64,000 nucleotides of DNA from Gonocerus acuteangulatus (taxonomy: Eukaryota; Arthropoda; Insecta; Hemiptera; Coreidae), in assembly GCA_946811695.1 (NCBI GenBank), contig OX328123.1, positions 36,631,660-36,695,659 of the forward strand. Reading direction: 5' to 3'. The translations under genes and the position numbers were made by a program. The notes below the pieces were generated by a model. It made no database searches, was not told the origin of the DNA, and saw only the letters and a list, made by a program, of their open reading frames with translations. Below are positions 40,950 to 52,665 of this stretch, in pieces; within the stretch, counting starts at the first letter, position 1; the number at the start of each line of letters is the position of its first letter.

Positions 40950-43806
40950 TTGTCTGTTCGCTCATTTCTGGCTTCCCTGATGGTCCGATTTTGATGAAAT
41001 TTGGTACAAAAATCTATCGTCCAATTTGAAAGGTCAAGTTCGTTAACCAGCAAAATCCGCCCACTTGAAGATGGCGTTTGGGGCGAAATTCGCGCAAAAA
41101 AAATCGTTTTTGGGTTCATAAGCTTGTAAGTACTCTTTTTATAGGCTTCTTGGGCTAGGAAAACGAATGGAACCATTTTCAAGGCGATAGCTTTAACCGT
41201 TTTCGAGAAAACTGAAAAAACAATTTTTGAATGCCGTTTTTGGTTTGGGTACTTAGAATCATGGGATTCAGTTGAAACATTTACTGCATGTTCTACTTTC
41301 ATTAAAACTAATATGTTGAAATTTTGGTTGCGTTTGGAGTTAAGGAAGGGTTAGAATAAAATATTTTATTAACAGACATAAAAAAGTTTTGGTAACTTTT
41401 GTATACTTTCCTTAATATCTCGAAAAAGGTTGAGAATTTGGGAAACAGAAGAATACCATTAGAAAGCTTATTAAATGCTCTACAAAAAAGGTTCTAATAA
41501 AAGTTTTGATTAGGCGATGTCAATCGGAGAAATAAGTGCTTAAAACTTTAAAGTAATTGATTTCGCTTATTCGAACTGTTCTTTTTGTCTTTGATTTTGA
41601 TACTTAAAATTATGGGATTCAGTTGAAACATTTTCTGCATGTTTGAATTTCATCAACACTAATATGTTAAAATTTTTGTTACGTTTGGAGCTAAGGAAGG
41701 ATTAGAATAAAATATTTTATTAACAGACATGAAATGTTTTGGGAACTTCGTATGCATTCCCTAATATCTCGAAGACGGTTAGGAATATTGGTAAACGGAT
41801 GGTTACCATGCGAAAGCTTACTAAATGTTCTACAGAAAAGATTCTGAAACAATTTTTGATTAGGCTTAACCTTTGAAGTAATTGATTTCGTTTATTCGAA
41901 CGGTTCTTTTTGTTTGTTGTTATTCCTTGTTATTTTTTAATTGCTTAAAGTTGGATAATGTATTTGACAATAAAACAGATTAATTAAAATAAGAAAAACA
42001 ATTCATTGTTAAAAATATATCAGGCTGTACCGTATGAAATGTCAGCTTTGGATTTGTCGATTTCCTTCAAATGTCTTGAAACTGTCGAGGCTCCTACTCC
42101 GAGTTCTTTGGCATATTCCCTAGTGTTTTTAATTGCTTATAGTAGTCAAATGTATTTGTCAATAAAACAGGATACGTATAATTAGAATCAATATTTTGTT
42201 TGTTAGAATTCGAAGATGCCGCATGAATATCTATATTACAGTACTGGTGTTGATTTCGCTCTTTAGAATTATTCTTGGTATTCCCTATTTTCATCTGTTA
42301 CCCATAGTTTTTTATTGTTAGTAGGTTTTTCTTATTGATTATAGAATATAAATCTATTTGGCTATAAAACAGGATACGTAAAATTAGTGACAATATTTCG
42401 GAGATTTCTGAGCGAAATACTTTTAAGATTTTCTACCACCACGAACGGCTTTTTTCCTCTATTTTTATCCACTAGATAGGCTTTATTTTGCATATTATTC
42501 TATATAAGTTTTATTCAGCAGGGGATTCTGATGAAATGTCGTGTTTTTGCTGTGGATTTTAAATACGATGTATCTAAGATTGGATAACATTAGCGAGTCT
42601 ACATAGTTAAGAACCGACGACGGAGGATTACTTCTTGCTATGATTTAGTCTACATATGTATATTAAGTCCTAAATCCAAAAAATAAACTTCACAACGGTT
42701 AGATACTATGAGCGAATATGGCGGTTCAATGCCCGTAGAACACAAGGGGGCCGCAGGAAATTTACCTGCTAAGAGTTAATCCTCAAGAGCTGTAAATATA
42801 CCCCATATAGGTATCTGCCGACACAAACACAAAGCCTAGGCGGAGAGCACCCCAAAAACACAGATCCAAACATAGGTTATATACTAAATATTCATAAAGA
42901 CTACTTAGTTGTAAACCGATTCATCAATTAGCAATCAATAGTTTTCAACAAAGGTTATATACTAAATATTGATAAAAAGTATTTAATTAGAAAAAAAAAC
43001 AATATTCCACAAGACTTGTTTTTGGTCCATTTGTGTCTACTCCATAGACTTAATTAGGTATATTATTCTATTGTAGTTGGGCAACTAAACTTTGTTTTAT
43101 TTTGTTAAATAAAGTTTTTTTTTTTTTGACTTGTTATTCGTCAAGACTTTTATTTGTTCTTGTGTATTTACTAGATACGTTTTATTCGGCATATTATTCT
43201 ATATAGGCTATATTAGGCAGGGTATTCTACTCAATCTTGTGTACTTCTTCTTGATCCTTCTGTACATGGGCGTATATAAAAACAATTTCGGGGGGGGGGG
43301 CTGAGACCATTTCCAGGGTATGGAATACTAAATATTTAGAGCTTGGAATAGTTTTAGGCAACTAAAACGCTATTACACGTAAAATAAAATATGATTTATG
43401 AACTAAGTGATCTTATTTAATTTATTTTTAAGGGTTTTACGAGAAGTTTTTATCATCAATTCAAAATTTCGGGAGGGGCTGCAGCCCCCTCAGCTCCCCC
43501 CCTCATATACGCCCATGCTTCTGTATCCTCTAGAAAGGCTTTATTAGGCATATTTTGTATTGATTTATAGAGCTTTGCTTTAGAATGAGAGCCAGATTCT
43601 GTAATTTCCGCTTCTGTGTAAAAGTTAGCTACTGTCGGTGTCCCTGACGCCTTAATATCACTTTTATTCGAGATGTTCGAGAGGATTTTGACAATTTTCA
43701 CGAGATATATAAAAAAAAATAAGTTTATTTCTTTTCTAAGCTTATCAAATGGCACTAGGGACATGAACGGAACCGCGCTAAGATGCTGCAGTTCCTGCGA
43801 GTCGGA
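40734..43806 (-). mobile_element. HL2 element, long variant, hairpin missing
   Basis: End A lacks the hairpin: it begins at CACTTCGCGTTTCAGAACCCC, joined to satellite. (TA)n 40783-40950, the shared block, core units (41.2-42.0 kb) and the long-variant insert (42.02-43.76 kb) with the HTH remnant and MKIVKILSN ORF follow. End B ends at 43806. It is an inverted near-identical copy of 22118-24378 and a direct copy of 1-1143. Confidence 0.85.
42020..42294 (-). pseudogene. HTH-like remnant, second copy
   Basis: Encodes the same REYAKELGVGASTVSRHLKE block and upstream MKIGNTKNNSKERN ORF as 23642-23916, with only a couple of differences. It was therefore amplified with the HL2 long variant. No catalytic domain. 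Confidence 0.4.
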
Positions 43807-43821
43807 TTTTTTCGTATTATG

Positions 43822-44253
43822 CTAGGCAGTGTGTCTAGCGTTCAGGTCACCTATGAGTATGTGTCGTCTGTCTGTCGAAGTTTCTGAAAGGAGAAGTCCC
43901 AGTCGTGAAAGTCGTCCTCTCGGTCTCCGATAGTATGCGGTCAGTTTGTACGTCTTGTTCAGTTTTACTATAATTGTCAGAACAAAATTGTATTCGTCTG
44001 GGTCTATGATTGGGTCTATCCGTTGATAGCGTGTACCGTGTCGAAGGCTGATGGCGACTCCACCGGCTAGTGTATTGTCCATGTCGTGCCGGAGAAGTGT
44101 ATAGCCTTGAAAGTGTGCGTAACTACCTCTGGTCAGTCGTGTGTCGGTTAGTATGAATACAGTAGGCTGTATTTGTCGTAGAAGTAAGTCCACGTCTTGT
44201 AGTTTTGGAGTAAGTCCGTTTGTGTTAAGATTTAGTATAGTGTGTCCGGTCAT
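43822..44253 (-). pseudogene. LINE 4 ORF2, endonuclease N-terminal part
   Basis: Begins MTGHTILNLNTNGLTPKLQD; the ILNLNTNGL block carries the first catalytic Asn of APE-type endonucleases. TDTRLTRGSYAHFQGY and GGVAISLRHGTRY follow, then ILIGDLNARHTA, at which point the element is cut by the HL2 junction. About 70 residues expected before SDHRPV are found in neither half. Confidence 0.8.
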
Positions 44254-44259
44254 TTTGTC

Positions 44260-45849
44260 GAAATCAGTTTAGTCATGAGTTCTACTAGAGAGCGTACTTG
44301 TGACATGAGCATGGACATCATGTCAGTCATTGTGTTAGTGAGTCGTTCTACCCATGCTGGTGTTCCGTCACTTGTGTGTTGTGGTGGTGTGTTGTGTGTA
44401 GGTAATTGGTAAGTGGGTGGTGTTGGTGGAGTGGGCAGCAGAGCTGGTCGGGGGTTTTGTTGTGGGGGTGTGTTTCGGGGTGGAAGTGCTTATGTGGGTG
44501 GTGGTGGGGGTAATTGTGATGTGTGTTCTGTGAATGCGATTGAATAGCTGAAGCCAGGGTCAACTGTGCGATATGTGCGTGTTGGTATGTTAGCCGGGGG
44601 GCCTACTATAGTCTGGCGGGCTGTTCGGCTCTTCTCAAGGAGTTCGAGCCGGGCTGTACATTGCCTGTAGGAGGCGGGATGCTGTTCACCGCAGTTGGTG
44701 CATTTTAGGGCGTTTTGGACTCGATCACAATCCTTGGATGTGTGGTTTTTGCCACAGCGAACACAGCGCTCGCGGAGATTACAATTGTTTTTGGTGTGCC
44801 CGAAACGCTGACACCTAAAACACTGGGAGATGCCTTTGTCCTCCCTGTAGGGTTTAAAGTGAATTTTTATTTGATCGATCGAGGTAATCGATTTGTGACG
44901 TGTGAGGGGTTAAACTTGTGCGAAAAGGTACAAAGAAGGGGGGAAATGGGGACCCTAGTACCGTCGGTTTGAGTCATGCTCATTCTTTTCACGGACACGA
45001 TATGTTCCGTGTTGAGCTGCGCGGCAATGTTGTCCAGCAGGTGGTCTGAGTCCAGCCCGAGGAGTACGAATAGTTGATTTTTAGGGGAGCCCTTCGGTGT
45101 GTAGGTGAAAAATTGTGTCTTGTTATTTTTCAGTTGGTTTCTGATGAGTTCATGAGTAGTGATGTCTTGGGCAAATATTTTGTTCCCGGTTTTACAGCGT
45201 TGTACAGTATAATTCTTGCAACCGGCAGCGTTAAGTTTTCTAATGTGGCTGTTTGCGTCTGTGTAGTGAGGGGGCAATACTATTGGTGGGGGCTTAATCT
45301 TGGTCAGAGGTTCATACTTGTTATGTGTAGGGATCGGGGGTGGTGTGTTGGTGGTGTTCAGGGATTTAGGCCTAACCTTCCTTTGTTTTTGCCTTTTTAG
45401 TTTAACATCGGTAAAAATTTTACTATCGTTGCCCCTATAGTTTCTAGCTCAGATAGTGAAACATCTGAGCTAGAAACTATAGGTCGTTTGTGTACTGGGG
45501 GGAGGGCAGGGAAATCTACTGTGTCTACTCCCTGCTCCATGGGAGATTCAGGGGCCAAGAAGGTGAAGAGTTTTTCTAATTCATCTGAGGTGAGTGTCCT
45601 GCTGGCAAGAGTTTCAGTGAGCTGTTTTTGTGACATGCTTGTTAAAGGCTTGTGTTGACTGTTGGTGGGGGGTGGTGTGTCAGAGCGTGTTTGGCGGGTT
45701 GTGTGTGGGTGCTCATGTGAGAATATGGTGGGGGGTGGGCGTGGTGTGAAGAGGGGGTAAAAGAGAGAGGGAAGAGACAGAGTGGGGGTACCCTGGTGGA
45801 GGGGGCGGCCTGGGGTCGTATCTGTACCGTACGACAGACGGGTGGGCAA
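44260..45849 (-). pseudogene. LINE 4 ORF1 (gag-like)
   Basis: The N-terminal part starts MPTRLSYGTDTTPGRP, is Pro/Thr/Ser rich, and stops at 45397 after SELETIGATIVKFLPMLN. A second open part from 45277 (MPPHYTDANSHIRKL) contains QFFTYTPKGSPKNQLFVLLG and HIVSVKRM, the usual pre-knuckle domain. Three CCHC knuckles then follow in a further frame: CFRCQRFGHTKNNC, CVRCGKNHTSKDC and CTNCGEQHPASYRQC (44650-44850). A His/Pro/Thr-rich tail leads to the ORF2 start. Two or more frameshifts are present. A perfect 21-bp inverted repeat lies in the coding region at 45434-45483. Confidence 0.75.
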
Positions 45850-46170
45850 AGCCCCGGAATGCAGAACCCCTTAACAATTCCCTTGTGGGTCCGGACCCAA
45901 CGGCTTGCTTAGAGATCCTGGATATACCCCTTACTCTCTTCTTCTGCGACTCCTGCTGGTCCTGGCTGCTACACCAGGCGCTTCTGCTCTTTCGAGCTTA
46001 CTGTCCGAGCGGGTTCTCGGGGCCTAGCTTCTTGAGTAGCTGGTCCTACTGGAGGTGACTGGAGAGCTGCCGGCGAATGCACAAAAGCTGCGACGAGGTA
46101 GAGGAGTTCCAAGTAAACAGGCGATGTGTTCACCACTGAAGTTCATGGAGGAATGTGTTCGTTCCGTTCG

Positions 46171-46291
46171 AATTTTTTTTTTTTTTTTTTTTTTTTTTGT
46201 AGAGTGTAGAAAGGGCGCCCAGATCGGGAAAAATTTTCTAAGATCAAAGTGTAGAAAATTTTTCCCGATCTGGGCGCCCTTTCTACACTCT
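46171..46291. repeat. Poly-T plus perfect 40-bp inverted repeat
   Basis: A T run at 46171-46198, then AGAGTGTAGAAAGGGCGCCC... at 46201-46240, exactly complementary to 46252-46291, with an 11-base spacer. Both arms are satellite sequence, so this is a snap-back of the satellite at the LINE 5' junction. Confidence 0.9.
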
Positions 46292-48180
46292 AGCCCCAGT
46301 ATCGGCGGACCAATGATGTTGAAGCTCCCTGGTGTAGTTGGGATTCTGTCCGTTGGTAGCGCTGAAGGTAGTGCGTCTTTTTTTTTTCTCCCGTAATTTC
46401 CTCGCCGTAAGGTTTAATATGCTTGATGTTTATTTTTCGTCGCTGGGATGATATTTTTAGATGGAACGGCATTTTTCTCCAGCGGTGGTACTCCTACTCC
46501 CTTCTACCTGGGATATTTCGATGGATTCATCTCCATTTTGGTCAGCCAGGTACTTATTTTTTCTTCCTCGGTGGTTGCCAAGGGAATGAAAATTTTCTCG
46601 ATCTGGGCGCCCTTTCTACTCTCTAGCCCCAGTATCGGCGGACCAATGATGTTGAAGCTCCCTGGTGTAGTTTGGATTCTGTCCGTTGGTAGCGCTGATG
46701 GTAGTGCGTCTTTTTTTTTTTCTCCTGTAATTTCCTCGCCGTAAGGTTTAATATGCTTGATGTTTATTTTTCGTCGCTGGGACGATATTTTTAGATGGAA
46801 CGGCATTTTTCTCCAGCGGTGGTACTCCTCCTCACATCTTCCTGGGATATTTCGATGGATTGTTCTCCATCGTCATCAGCCAGGTACTTATTGTTTCATC
46901 CTCGGTGGTTGCCAAGGGAATGAAAATTTTCTCGATCTGGGCGCCCTTTCTACTCTCTAGCCCCAGTATCGGCGGACCAATGATGTTGAAGCTCCCTGGT
47001 GTAGTTGGGATTCTGTCCGTTGGTAGCGCTGATGGTAGTGCGTCTTTTTTTTTCTCCTGTAATTTCCTCGCCGTAAGGTTTAATATGCTTGATGTTTATT
47101 TTTCGTCGCTGGGATGATATTTTTAGATGGAACGGCATTTTTCTCCAGCGGTGGTACTCCTCCTCACATCTTCCTGGGATATTTCGATGGATTGTTCTCC
47201 ATCGTCATCAGCCAGGTACTTATTGTTTCTTCCTCGGTGGTTGCCAAGGGAATGAAAATTTTCTCGATCTGGGCGCCCTTTCTACTCTCTAGCCCCAGTA
47301 TCAGGGGACCAATGATGTTGAAGCTCCCTGGTGTAGTTGGGATTCTGTCCGTTGGTAGCGCTGATGGTAGTGCGTCTTATTTTTTTTTTCTCCTGTAATT
47401 TCCTCGCCGTAAGGTTTAATATGCTTGATGTTTATTTTTCGTCGCTGGGATGCTATTTTTAGATGGAACGGCATTTTTCTCCAGCGGTGGTACTCCTCCT
47501 CACTTCTTCCTGGGATATTTCGATGGATTCATCTCCATCTTCATCAGCCAGGTACTTATTGTTTCTTCCTCGATTGATGCCAAGGGAATGAAAATTTTCT
47601 CGATCTGGGCGCCCTTTCTACTCTCTAGCCCCAGTATCAGGGGACCAATAATGTTGAAGCTCCCTGGTGTAGTTGGGATTCTGTCCGATGGTAGCGCTGA
47701 TGGTAGTGCGTCTTATTTTTTTTTTTCTCCTGTAATTTCCTCGCCGTAAGGTTTAATATGCTTGATGTTTATTTTTCGTCGCTGGGATGATATTTTTAGA
47801 TGGAACGGCATTTTTCTCCAGCGGTGGTACTCCTCCTCACTTCTTCCTGGGATATCTCGATGGATTCATCTCCATCTTCATCAGCCAGGTACTTATTGTT
47901 TCTTCCTCGGTTGATGCCAAGGGAATGAAAATTTTCTCGATCTGGGCGCCCTTTCTACTCTCTAGCCCCAGTATCGGCGGACCAATGATGTTGAAGCTCC
48001 CTGGTGTAGTTGGGATTCTGTCCGTTGGTAGTGCGTCTTTTTTTTTTCTCCTGTAATTTCCTCGCCGTAAGGTTTAATATACTTGATGTTTATTTTTCGT
48101 TGCTGGGATGATATCTTCGATATCGCCTATTCTGGGATCGAAATATCCCAGGAAGAAGTACCACCGCAGGAGAAAAATGC
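46252..48180 (+). repeat. Satellite array, about 333-bp unit, nearly six copies
   Basis: Recurring landmarks GCCCCAGTATC(G/A)(G)CGGACCAAT at about 46294, 46626, 46959, 47291, 47624 and 47965, with GTCGCTGGGATGATATTT and CTCCAGCGGTGGTACTCC between them. Units differ by scattered substitutions and T-run length. The several 60-100-residue ORFs in it are by-products of a repeat without stops; codon conservation is not evident. The array ends in a rearranged partial unit at 48110-48180. Confidence 0.92.
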
Positions 48181-48184
48181 CGAT

Positions 48185-48975
48185 CCATCCAAAAGTATAT
48201 ATTTATATATATGCTTGTCTGTTCGATCTCTTGCATGCTCAAAAACGATCCGATTTTAACGAAATTTGGTACAAAAATCCGTCGTCCAATTTGAAAGGTC
48301 AAGTTCGTTAACCACCAGAATCCGCCCACTGGAAGATGGCGCTTGGGGCGAAATTCGCGCAAATAAAAATCGTAACGCTTACGTTTTTGAGTTCATATGC
48401 TTGTAAGTACTCGTTTTATAGGATTCTTGGGCTAGTAAAACAAATGAAACCATTTTAAGGCGATAGCTTGAACCGTTTCCGGAAAAATCCGAAAAATAGT
48501 TGTTAAATCAAGTTTTTGGTTTGTTTACTTAGAATCATGGGATTCGGTTAAAATATGTTCTGCATGTTTAAATTCCATGCGTACAAAGATGTGTGAATTT
48601 TGGTTTCGTTTGGAGGTAAGGAAGAATTAGAATAAAATATTTTATTAAGAGACATGAAAAGTTTTGGGAACTTCGCATATTTTCCTTCATATATCGAAAA
48701 TAGTTGGGAAATCGTCATAAGTGGATGGAAACTATTCAAAAGCTTACTAAATTCTCTATAATTAATATTCTGAGAAGATTTTGGATTTGTCGATGTCAAT
48801 CGAAGAAAACGGTGATGAAAACTTTGAATGTGTTCTTTTGAATGGGTTTTCGTAGTTGTTTAGCTCACTTTTTAATTGTTTCTTTTAAATTGTATTAAAA
48901 TTGTATCATATAAAAAATCGATCTTTATCATGTTTGGGAGAAAGGAATAAAAAGTGAACATTTACTTGTAATAGC
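48185..48975 (-). repeat. HL2 core fragment
   Basis: From a short (TA) stretch and TGCTTGTCTGTTCGATC through the AATTTGGTACAAAAATCCGTC and GTTCGTTAACC block and core to 48975. No end A or B. Confidence 0.7.
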
Positions 48976-48982
48976 AAAAAAA

Positions 48983-49721
48983 GTCCGACTCGCAGGAACT
49001 TCATCATCTTAGCGCGGTTCCGTTCATATCCCTAGTGTCATTTGAAAAGCTTAGAAAATAAATAAACTTATTTTTTTTTATATATATCTCGTGAAAATTG
49101 TCGAAGTCCTCTGGAACATCTCGAATAAAAGTGATATTAAGGCGTCAGGGACACCGACAGTAGTTAACTTAAGCACAGAAGCGGAAATTACACAATCCGG
49201 CTCTCTTTCTAAAGACAAGCTCTATAAATCAATACAAAATATGCCTAATAAAGCCTTTCTAGTGGATACAGAAGGATCAAGAAGAAGTACAAGAAAGATT
49301 GAGTAGAATACCTTGCCTAATATAGCCTATATAGAATAATATGCCGAATAAAGCCTATCTGGGAGATACAGAAGGACAAATAACAAGTCTTGACAAATAA
49401 CAAGTCAAGATATCGAATAATATACCTAATTAAGTCTATGGAGTAGATACAAATGGACCAAAAACAAGTCTTGAGGAATCTTGTTTTTTTTCTAATTAAA
49501 TACTTTTTATCAATATTTAGTATATAACCTTTGTTGAAAACTATTGATTGCTAATTGATGAATCGGGTTACAACTAAGTAGTCTTTATGAATATTTAGTA
49601 TATAACCTATGTTTGGAACTGGGTTATTTCAGAATCTAGTATAGTTTAAGAAATTTTGGGGAATGAAATCATAAGGCTGCTCTCCGTAACCTGGCTGGGC
49701 TTTGTATTTGTGTCGGCAGAT
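48983..49721 (+). repeat. HL2 element, end B half, cut by a Gypsy-like LTR
   Basis: End B at left, then the long-variant insert with the MKIV-type ORF (49091-49306) and internal deletions, and a local insertion near 49625-49675. It stops after GTGTCGGCAGAT, where the other copies continue ACCTATATGG. Confidence 0.75.
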
Positions 49722-49853
49722 CTAATGGTTGGCTTGTCTTACATACATCAGATAGAACTAACCTGGTTAACAGGTGGTTCTAAAGGTTAATAGAATTGCA
49801 TATGATAAATAAATATATTCATTATGGTGCTAAAGCTTGTACTTATTACATGG

Positions 49854-49866
49854 TGGCAGCGGTAAA
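49854..49866 (+). other. Primer-binding site, Gypsy-like element 2
   Basis: TGGTGGCAGCGGT directly follows ...TTATTACA, the inferred LTR end, nine bases before the gag ATG. The motif is common in Gypsy elements. Confidence 0.6.
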
Positions 49867-49874
49867 TTAAAAAA

Positions 49875-50540
49875 ATGAATCCAATTGAAGAAATTACAAA
49901 AGCTTTTTTGGAAGCTTTGAAGTCTTCAAGAAACGAAGGAACTATTGGCTTTGAAGTTAAGCCTCCTGAAGAATTTAACTTCCAAGATTGTTCGAAATGG
50001 CCGCAATGGATACGAAGGTTTGAAATTTCCTGGTCAGCAAGTGGTCTCAGTAACAAAGGTGAATGCCAACAAATTAATTTTTTGACTTATTCTTTGGGTT
50101 TGGAGGGAGATGAATTTCTAACCACTATTGGTTTACCTCCGGATAAAAGAAACACTTACGCCCAGGTGAAGAAACATATTGACGATGATTTCAGGTTAAG
50201 AAAAAACTTATTTTACGAACGTTCAAAATTTCTTTTGAGAACACAGGCACCTACTGAACAGATAGACAATTATATACAGGACTTATACAAATTAGCAGCC
50301 AAATGTGACTGGACTTGCGAACATTGTAATTTTGGAAAAGATTTGTTATTGCTCAAATTAGTTACTGGCCTAGCCGATAGACATCTTTCTACTGAACTAC
50401 AGTTATGTCGAGAGTTAAAGATAAATGAGGCTGTCGAACGCATCCGTTTAGCTTCTGTCATAGAGTCACAGCAAGACATGATCCGTGGCCAATCAAATAA
50501 TAATCCTGGAATCGTAGAGTGCGATGCTGTTTCTAGGAAA
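49875..50540 (+). pseudogene. Gag (capsid) of Gypsy-like element 2, truncated
   Basis: Starts MNPIEEITKAFLEALKSSRN. FNFQDCSKWPQWIRRFEISW (about residues 34-53) is the classic capsid opening of Gypsy elements of the K02A2.6 type. INFLTYSLGLEGDEFL and LFYERSKFLLRTQAPTEQID with the NYIQDLYKLAAKCDW block complete the domain, and LLLKLVTGLADRHLSTELQL follows. The reading is cut after ECDAVSRK by the inserted repeat, just before the expected zinc knuckle. About 222 residues are native; the rest of the open frame is repeat sequence. Confidence 0.8.
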
Positions 50541-51393
50541 TCTATATATATAAAAATTACCTGTAAGTTTATCCGTCTGTTTGTTCTTTATGCAAATCCA
50601 CACCGTTTGACCAATTTGGACCAAACTTGGCACACATGTACTTCTTGATACGGGAAATCTCCTAGGCTAGCTCAAAATCTTCTAGGCTTCACAGTTCGGG
50701 AGTAACGAGTTCGAAACTGTCAAATAAAGAAGAGTGAATCGTCAGGAATAGCCATTTTCTTTCCAGTACTGCCTAGGTGAATTGCCTAGGTGGAGATTAG
50801 CAAGCCAACAAAACATTCTTCTTTTATTGCGAACAAATTTTCTTTTGGGAACAAAACTTTTCAGTTTAAACCTTTGTATGTTTGCCTAAATTATGGCCTT
50901 ATTTTCTCAGAATTTGGACAAATATTATCATATAAGATCAATTTTCTTAATTTCTGTTGAAGATGTAGGTAGGACAACACTGGGCTTCTAGAAGCCATTA
51001 ACCAATTTTTGTTTAAGTTTTGTGTGTTTATCTAACTTCCAAACCTTTTTAGTTTCCGCAAAATTTGTGTGTTTTTCTAAATTATAGCCTTATATTCTTA
51101 GAATATTGACTAATATATAATATATATATATACATATATATAATATAATATAATAATAATATATAATAATTTGAAATATTAAGTTTTTGATCTGTTGACT
51201 TCCCAGTTGCCATTTCTTTCCAGTGTTGCCAAGGTAGAGATTAACAAGCGTACAAAATGTTTTTTTTGCAAAAGGTTTTTCTTTTGCGAACAAAACTTTT
51301 CAATTATAACCTTTGTATGTTTATATAAATTGTAGCCGTATATTCTCAGAATTTGGAAAAATAATATCATATAAGATTAATTTTCTTACTTTT
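50541..51393 (+). repeat. TATATATAAAAAT-start repeat and reiterated flank
   Basis: Copy of the 34111 family (CTATATATATAAAAATTACC, CAAATCCACACCGTTTGACC). A phrase AAACTTTTCA...CCTTTGTATGTTT...TATTCTCAGAATTTGGA then occurs about three times (50870, 51040, 51300). No ORF of interest. Confidence 0.55.
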
Positions 51394-51523
51394 AGCACTT
51401 TCCTCCGAAGGAAAGTAGCTATTGACGTTGGACTCATGACGGAATTTTTGAAAAATTTCTTCAAATCTTTATCGATCCTACCTAGTAGACACCGAAAATG
51501 ACCCACGTTAAAATTTATATATA

Positions 51524-51618
<95 letters not shown>

Positions 51619-52665
51619 CTGTTAACACGATAGCGGCCAGAGTTTTTGTTTTTTCGTCACGAAACTTGGTATATAGCATTCAATTAGCAAACGATTGAAC
51701 GAGTTCGTTAACCACCAAAGTCGGTCCACCGGAAGGGGGGGTTTACCCCGAACCCAAAACACTAATTTGACTATGTCAGCCGTAATATTTGTTATATTTC
51801 AACGAAACTTGGTATTCGTAGTGGTAATATAGAGAGAAAAGTGAGATATAAAAATGAACTAAATCGGTTCATTAGAAGGGAAGGGGGTTTACTCCGGACC
51901 CACAATACCAATTCGCCACTACCAGCCGTGATGTTTGGTATATTTCAACAGAACTCGGTATTCGTAGTGGTAATCCATAGGTAAATAACTGTTGTAAAAA
52001 TAAACTAAATCGGTTCATTACGAGGGGGGGTTTACTCCGGACCCACAATACCAATTCGCCACTACCAGCCGTGATTTTTGGTATATTTCGACGAAACTCG
52101 GTATTCGTAGTGGTAATCTACAGGTAAATATGTGTTGTAAAAATAAACTAAATCGGTTCATTAGAAGGGGGGTTTACTCCTGACCCAAATTCTTAATATA
52201 CTCATACCGGTCGTAATTTCTACTGTATTGTAACGAAACGCGGTATACGTCGTGGGTAACTCATGAGAAAGAAGTGTTGTAGAAATGAGCTGAATCGGTC
52301 AATCGGAAAGCGGGGGTTTAATTTGTAATATATTTCAATAGAAAAGCCCGTCAGACGTAGGTTCACAAAGCCGCCGCAAGGAGCGCTTTCTACCACTAGA
52401 GTGACTGTATCCTGTTCCTGCGTTAGATCAAAATACGATAATATGAGGTTTTTTGTATTTATTACGAAGTGTAATAGGTACCATGTGTAAACATAACTCT
52501 GGAAGCAAATTATTAATTGATCAGTTACTCATTACAAATTTAAAAGAGAACTATTCATGTTTTTATTTTATTTATGTATATTTTAAGCAAATTGTTCTGG
52601 AAAGCAATCTACACTACCCAAATTCTGAGGAAAGTGCTTAGTTATGCAGCTCCTGCGTGACGGAC
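51394..52665 (-). mobile_element. HL1 element, full length
   Basis: End A hairpin at left, (TA)n 51520-51614, then shared blocks and tandem 134-bp units; end B at right (GACGGAC). Nearly identical to 11850-13076. Flanked by TTTT on both sides, with no other duplication. Confidence 0.88.

Larger units (their letters stand above)
43815..46170 (-). mobile_element. LINE 4 (5' half of a Jockey-like LINE)
   Basis: 5' UTR about 45850-46170, ORF1 with two frame breaks (45849-44550), ORF2 endonuclease start 44253-43822, cut at 43815 within the GDLNARH region. The 5' end is preceded (minus strand) by a 28-base A run and then satellite. Strand composition is A+C rich as in LINE 3. LINEs 3 and 4 together would give one nearly full-length element. 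Confidence 0.8.
49722..50540 (+). mobile_element. Gypsy-like element 2, 5' part
   Basis: A short LTR-like segment (49722-49853) ending CTTATTACA, then TGGTGGCAGCGG at 49854, a widespread Gypsy PBS, then a gag ORF. It is interrupted at 50541 by a TATATATAAAAAT repeat. A zinc-knuckle and protease remnant at 55.35-55.6 kb on the same strand may be its continuation. Confidence 0.7.

Noticed and set aside
37700..46170. Twin priming as the cause of the split LINE
   Set aside because: Twin priming puts the inverted 5' part directly upstream of the 3' part; here it lies on the poly(A) side with 3 kb of other DNA between.
46055..48056. A run of 60-110-residue ORFs on both strands in the satellite
   Set aside because: They repeat with the 333-bp unit on both strands, without codon-biased changes.
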